Shown piece by piece: positions 5,049 to 7,548 of a DNA stretch of 7,548 nucleotides. A program made the position numbers and the translations under genes. Positions within the stretch are counted from its first letter, which is position 1; every line of letters begins with the position of its first letter. This stretch comes from Thermoplasmata archaeon (lineage in GTDB: Archaea > Thermoplasmatota > Thermoplasmata > Thermoplasmatales > Thermoplasmataceae): contig JAKBQK010000232.1 of NCBI GenBank assembly GCA_021835265.1, forward strand, positions 1-7,548. Reading direction: 5' to 3'. Below the pieces are notes generated by a model. That model was not told the DNA's origin. It did no database searches and saw only the letters and a list, made by a program, of their open reading frames with translations.

Positions 5049-6461
5049 ATGATGGAAAATATTGAAGGAAAAAGAATAGATTTCAATTACAAGTGGAATC
5101 ACGGTGATCTCTTTATTCTAATGGAGAACGCTGGAAAAGCAGTAAGTGAATATATAACAGAAAAATATGGAAAAAATCGAAATATACTGGTCATTAGTGG
5201 CAGTGGAAATAATGGTGGAGATGGAATAATCACTGCCCACAATCTTGATTCTGACAATAATCTAAAATTAATAGTGATGACAAGGAGCGATGGTTCTGTA
5301 AGCTCTCTTTCCAGAAGAGCTATGGAAAAATTTGGTAATGATAGAATAATAAAAAATCCAAATACAGGAGATATAAGGAAGATGATATCTGAATCTGACA
5401 TTATTGTAGATGCCATTTTCGGAACAGGAATAAGGGATCCAGTCAAGGAACCATATAGTTCTATTATAGAGGAAATTAATCTAAGCAGGGCAGAAGTTAT
5501 TTCCATAGATGTTCCATCAGGGCTGGGAACATCCCACAGCGTTCTTCCTGATGCAACGGTTACATTTACAGATGTAAAGGAGGGAATGAACGAGAAAAAT
5601 TCAGGATCAATCAACGTAAGAAATATAGGTATAGATGAAAGGGAAATTAATTATGCTGGTCCAGGTGACATGGTATATTTCCCAAAAATCGAGAAAAATG
5701 GGCACAAGGGGCAGAACGGAAAAGTTCTCATCATGGCAGGATGGAAGTTCACTGGTGCAGGCTGTATGACAGCAAGAGCCGCAGAGAATGCACTTCCAGA
5801 CCTCATAACAATGCTGGTACCAAAGGCATCATCAACAATATTTTCCATCAAACTAGAGGATCAGATTGTAGGAGTTTTTAATTCACTGAATATGAAAAAT
5901 GAATTGGAAAAATGCAATGCAGTACTAACAGGTCCAGGGATGGGAATATCTGAGGATTCAGTGAAGGTCGTTCTAGCAGTATGTAAAAGTGGAAAGAAAG
6001 CAGTTTTTGACGCTGACGCTATTCATATAATGGCGGAACATAGAGACCTGATAAATCAGAATATGCTGTTCACTCCTCACAGCCATGAATTCGAGGTCCT
6101 GACAGGAACTGAGGCCAACAGGGAAAACGCAGAAAAATTCAGTGTGAAGTATGGTTGCACCATACTCTTGAAGGGACCCACTGATATAATAACAAACGGC
6201 AAAAAAACAGTTATCAGCGAAGGAGGAAGCCCAAGAATGGCAATGGGCGGAACAGGCGACATACTTGCAGGATTATGTACTGGACTCATGGCAAGGAACA
6301 TGGACCCATTTCACGCAGCGGTCCTTGGGTCTTTTATAAACAAAAAGAACGGGGAGAGGGTGGAAAAAGAAAGATCATACTGGTTTAACACATATGATCT
6401 ACTGGGAAGCATGGGTAGGACATTTCGAGAATATTATGACTTCATTATCAGTAATGAATAA
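5049..6461 (+). CDS. nnrD: bifunctional NAD(P)H-hydrate epimerase / ADP-dependent dehydratase
   Basis: This is a 470-residue cofactor-repair enzyme. The N-terminal YjeF_N domain epimerises R- and S-NAD(P)HX; the C-terminal ribokinase-like domain dehydrates S-NAD(P)HX back to NAD(P)H using a nucleoside diphosphate (ADP in prokaryotes). Epimerase marks are LMENAGKAVSEY (24-35), the GSGNNGGDG loop (51-59), DAIFGTG (121-127) and SIDVPSGL (152-159). Dehydratase marks are GHKGQNGKVLIMAG (218-231), TGPGMG (294-299), FDADAI (320-325), FTPHSHEFEVLTG (341-353), LLKGPTDII (373-381), and MAMGGTGDILAGL (397-409) with the catalytic aspartate D404. Length is somewhat below the E. coli fusion (515) but both domains look complete. 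A second ATG follows at 5052, so the first residue is uncertain by one codon. Damaged NAD(P)H forms fast in heat and acid, which suits a thermoacidophile. The next gene begins 26 bases downstream and may be cotranscribed. Confidence 0.95.
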   Translation: MMENIEGKRIDFNYKWNHGDLFILMENAGKAVSEYITEKYGKNRNILVISGSGNNGGDGIITAHNLDSDNNLKLIVMTRSDGSVSSLSRRAMEKFGNDRIIKNPNTGDIRKMISESDIIVDAIFGTGIRDPVKEPYSSIIEEINLSRAEVISIDVPSGLGTSHSVLPDATVTFTDVKEGMNEKNSGSINVRNIGIDEREINYAGPGDMVYFPKIEKNGHKGQNGKVLIMAGWKFTGAGCMTARAAENALPDLITMLVPKASSTIFSIKLEDQIVGVFNSLNMKNELEKCNAVLTGPGMGISEDSVKVVLAVCKSGKKAVFDADAIHIMAEHRDLINQNMLFTPHSHEFEVLTGTEANRENAEKFSVKYGCTILLKGPTDIITNGKKTVISEGGSPRMAMGGTGDILAGLCTGLMARNMDPFHAAVLGSFINKKNGERVEKERSYWFNTYDLLGSMGRTFREYYDFIISNE

Positions 6462-6468
6462 TTAAATT
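6461..6468 (+). promoter_or_regulatory. TATA-like element upstream of the ANL-like gene
   Basis: ATTAAATT begins at the last base of the nnrD stop codon and is centred about 23 bases before the TTG at 6488. If it functions, the ANL-like gene would have its own leaderless promoter in addition to any read-through from nnrD. It also favours TTG 6488 over later start candidates. Confidence 0.3.
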
Positions 6469-6487
6469 CCAAAGTTAAACGACAGTA

Positions 6488-7548
6488 TTGACTAAAGTTA
6501 TTAATAATTATTTGTATACAAGGTCATTGGGCGATATAGATCCTGAAGAGATAAGGTCAGTGGATGATATCCTTGACTACATAGTAGAAAATTTTGAAAG
6601 CGACCCTGTAGCAGGTTATGGAAACAATTTGTGGAGTTATAGACAGTTTAGCGACATGGTAAAATCGCTGGCATCTTCCATGATAGAAAATTTTCCAATG
6701 AAGAAAGGCCAGAGAGTTCTCATAATTCTCCCACCTAGCTATCAGCTGTTACTTTCTTATTTCGCACTGTGGAGAAACGGAGTGAGCGCAATTCCACTCG
6801 ATGTAAAAACGCCTCTGGAATTAATTGATAAAATAGCAACAAGCGGAAAAATATCTGGAATAATCACCTATGACTCTCTATTCAGCCATATAAACAGGGA
6901 TGAAACATCAAATATTTACAATATACTGACCAGTTCTTCTGAATTTAGGTCAATAATTTCAAAAAGAAATCCAGATATGGATGATTATAGAATAAGGGGG
7001 ACCAGACAGAGAGCAGTAATGGAAGAAATGTGTTATAATGAAGCTAAGGAAGGTGAACATATTGATATATTCACAGATATAGCAATATCTGAAATACAGT
7101 GGAAAAAAGATTCATCATTTACTTTCCTGAATTATACATTTAAGAAAGTAATTTCTGCATTGAAGCTAACAATGGACCTTTTTCCAATGAGGAAGAACCA
7201 GGCATTTGCAGTCCAGAAAGAACCAACATCCTGTCCTGATGTGATCGAAGGACTCTTGATACCCATATTAAAGGGAGAGAGAATCATTATGGTCGAGAAT
7301 TTCAGGGAAAATCTGGAAAAAATAATAATGAAAAACGATCCAGAAGAGGGAATTGTACTCTGGTTAAATATGCATGGTTTCAAAATATTGAAGGAATTCA
7401 GGGAGTCAACAATTGAAAAAATATCTATAATTCTAACAAATTTTCAATGGAATATGGATGAAATTAGTTTTCTGGGAAAGAAACGGTCTTCCCTGTTCTC
7501 CATAATGGAATATGAAGGCGTTTCAGTTCCCATAATTTCAAAACAGTT
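6488..7548 (+). CDS. partial acyl-CoA synthetase-like (ANL superfamily) protein, active-site motifs not recognisable
   Basis: An uninterrupted frame of 353 codons runs off the right edge. No ATG occurs before 6656 (residue 57), inside a conserved block, so the start is non-ATG: TTG 6488 is preferred for spacing to an upstream TATA-like element; TTG 6512, TTG 6527 and GTG 6560 are alternatives. Residues 49-106 match the acyl-CoA synthetase N-terminal subdomain: WSYRQFSDMVKSLA, KKGQRVLIILPPS (72-84) and YFALWRNGVSAIPLD (91-105). Later parts can still be laid along the family, for example the helix after the P-loop (about 215-231), GLLIPILKGERIIMVENF (255-272) and the strand KISIILTN (311-318). 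However, the P-loop TSGTTGxPK position (about 200-212) reads ISEIQWKKDSSF, and the YGxTE position (about 339-346) reads IMEYEGVS. It is either a degenerate, possibly non-catalytic paralogue or a very divergent ligase. The superfamily call is by eye. The C-terminal domain is outside the window. Confidence 0.75.
   Translation, partial: MTKVINNYLYTRSLGDIDPEEIRSVDDILDYIVENFESDPVAGYGNNLWSYRQFSDMVKSLASSMIENFPMKKGQRVLIILPPSYQLLLSYFALWRNGVSAIPLDVKTPLELIDKIATSGKISGIITYDSLFSHINRDETSNIYNILTSSSEFRSIISKRNPDMDDYRIRGTRQRAVMEEMCYNEAKEGEHIDIFTDIAISEIQWKKDSSFTFLNYTFKKVISALKLTMDLFPMRKNQAFAVQKEPTSCPDVIEGLLIPILKGERIIMVENFRENLEKIIMKNDPEEGIVLWLNMHGFKILKEFRESTIEKISIILTNFQWNMDEISFLGKKRSSLFSIMEYEGVSVPIISKQ

Noticed and set aside
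5099..5614. 171-codon minus-strand open frame
   Set aside because: Fully antisense to the epimerase domain of nnrD, whose motifs are unambiguous; no recognisable family in the antisense translation.
7132..7383. 83-codon minus-strand open frame
   Set aside because: It lies antisense to the intact ANL-like plus-strand frame, which has family similarity and continues to the window edge.

Overview
The window looks like a chromosomal segment of a Thermoplasmata archaeon (order Thermoplasmatales or a close relative). It carries purely archaeal/eukaryotic-type translation genes (S19e, L39e, L31e, aIF6, PDCD5). It is A+T-rich, with arginine mostly AGA/AGG and isoleucine often ATA. TATA-like boxes sit about 21-28 bases upstream of start codons, as expected for leaderless archaeal transcripts. 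The genus is an inference; no 16S or marker search was possible.

Layout, left to right. Bases 1-150 hold no gene I can support, only promoter-like A+T-rich elements. A fumarylacetoacetate hydrolase (FAH)-fold protein (151-1008, +) is followed by orotate phosphoribosyltransferase pyrE (1085-1588, +). pyrE runs convergently, with a 4-base gap, into a tightly packed minus-strand operon. In transcription order that operon is rps19e (3490-3038), a PDCD5/TFAR19-family protein (3025-2684), rpl39e (2681-2526), rpl31e (2516-2247) and eif6 (2246-1593). The 51-codon rpl39e gene is easily missed because of its size. Upstream of the operon lies a 168-base intergenic region with the operon promoter and the likely 3' end of glnA. 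glnA (4990-3659, minus) encodes a type I glutamine synthetase. It is divergently transcribed from nnrD (5049-6461, +), a fused NAD(P)H-hydrate epimerase/dehydratase, across 58 bases. After nnrD, an open frame starting at a non-ATG codon (best guess TTG at 6488) runs off the right edge. It is an acyl-CoA synthetase (ANL superfamily)-like protein.

Most of the window is core metabolism and translation: pyrimidine synthesis, ribosome assembly and anti-association, ammonia assimilation, and repair of damaged nicotinamide cofactors. The one gene that does not fit a standard description is the last. Its N-terminal fold can be followed against acyl-CoA synthetases, but the places where the ATP-binding P-loop (TSGTTGxPK-type) and the YGxTE motif belong hold unrelated residues. 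It may be a non-catalytic ANL paralogue, and it is the best lead for something undescribed. Secondary points are the glutamine synthetase, which lacks the usual feedback arginine of the GSI-alpha class, and the FAH protein, which has altered catalytic positions. I saw no CRISPR array, insertion sequence, tRNA or rRNA.
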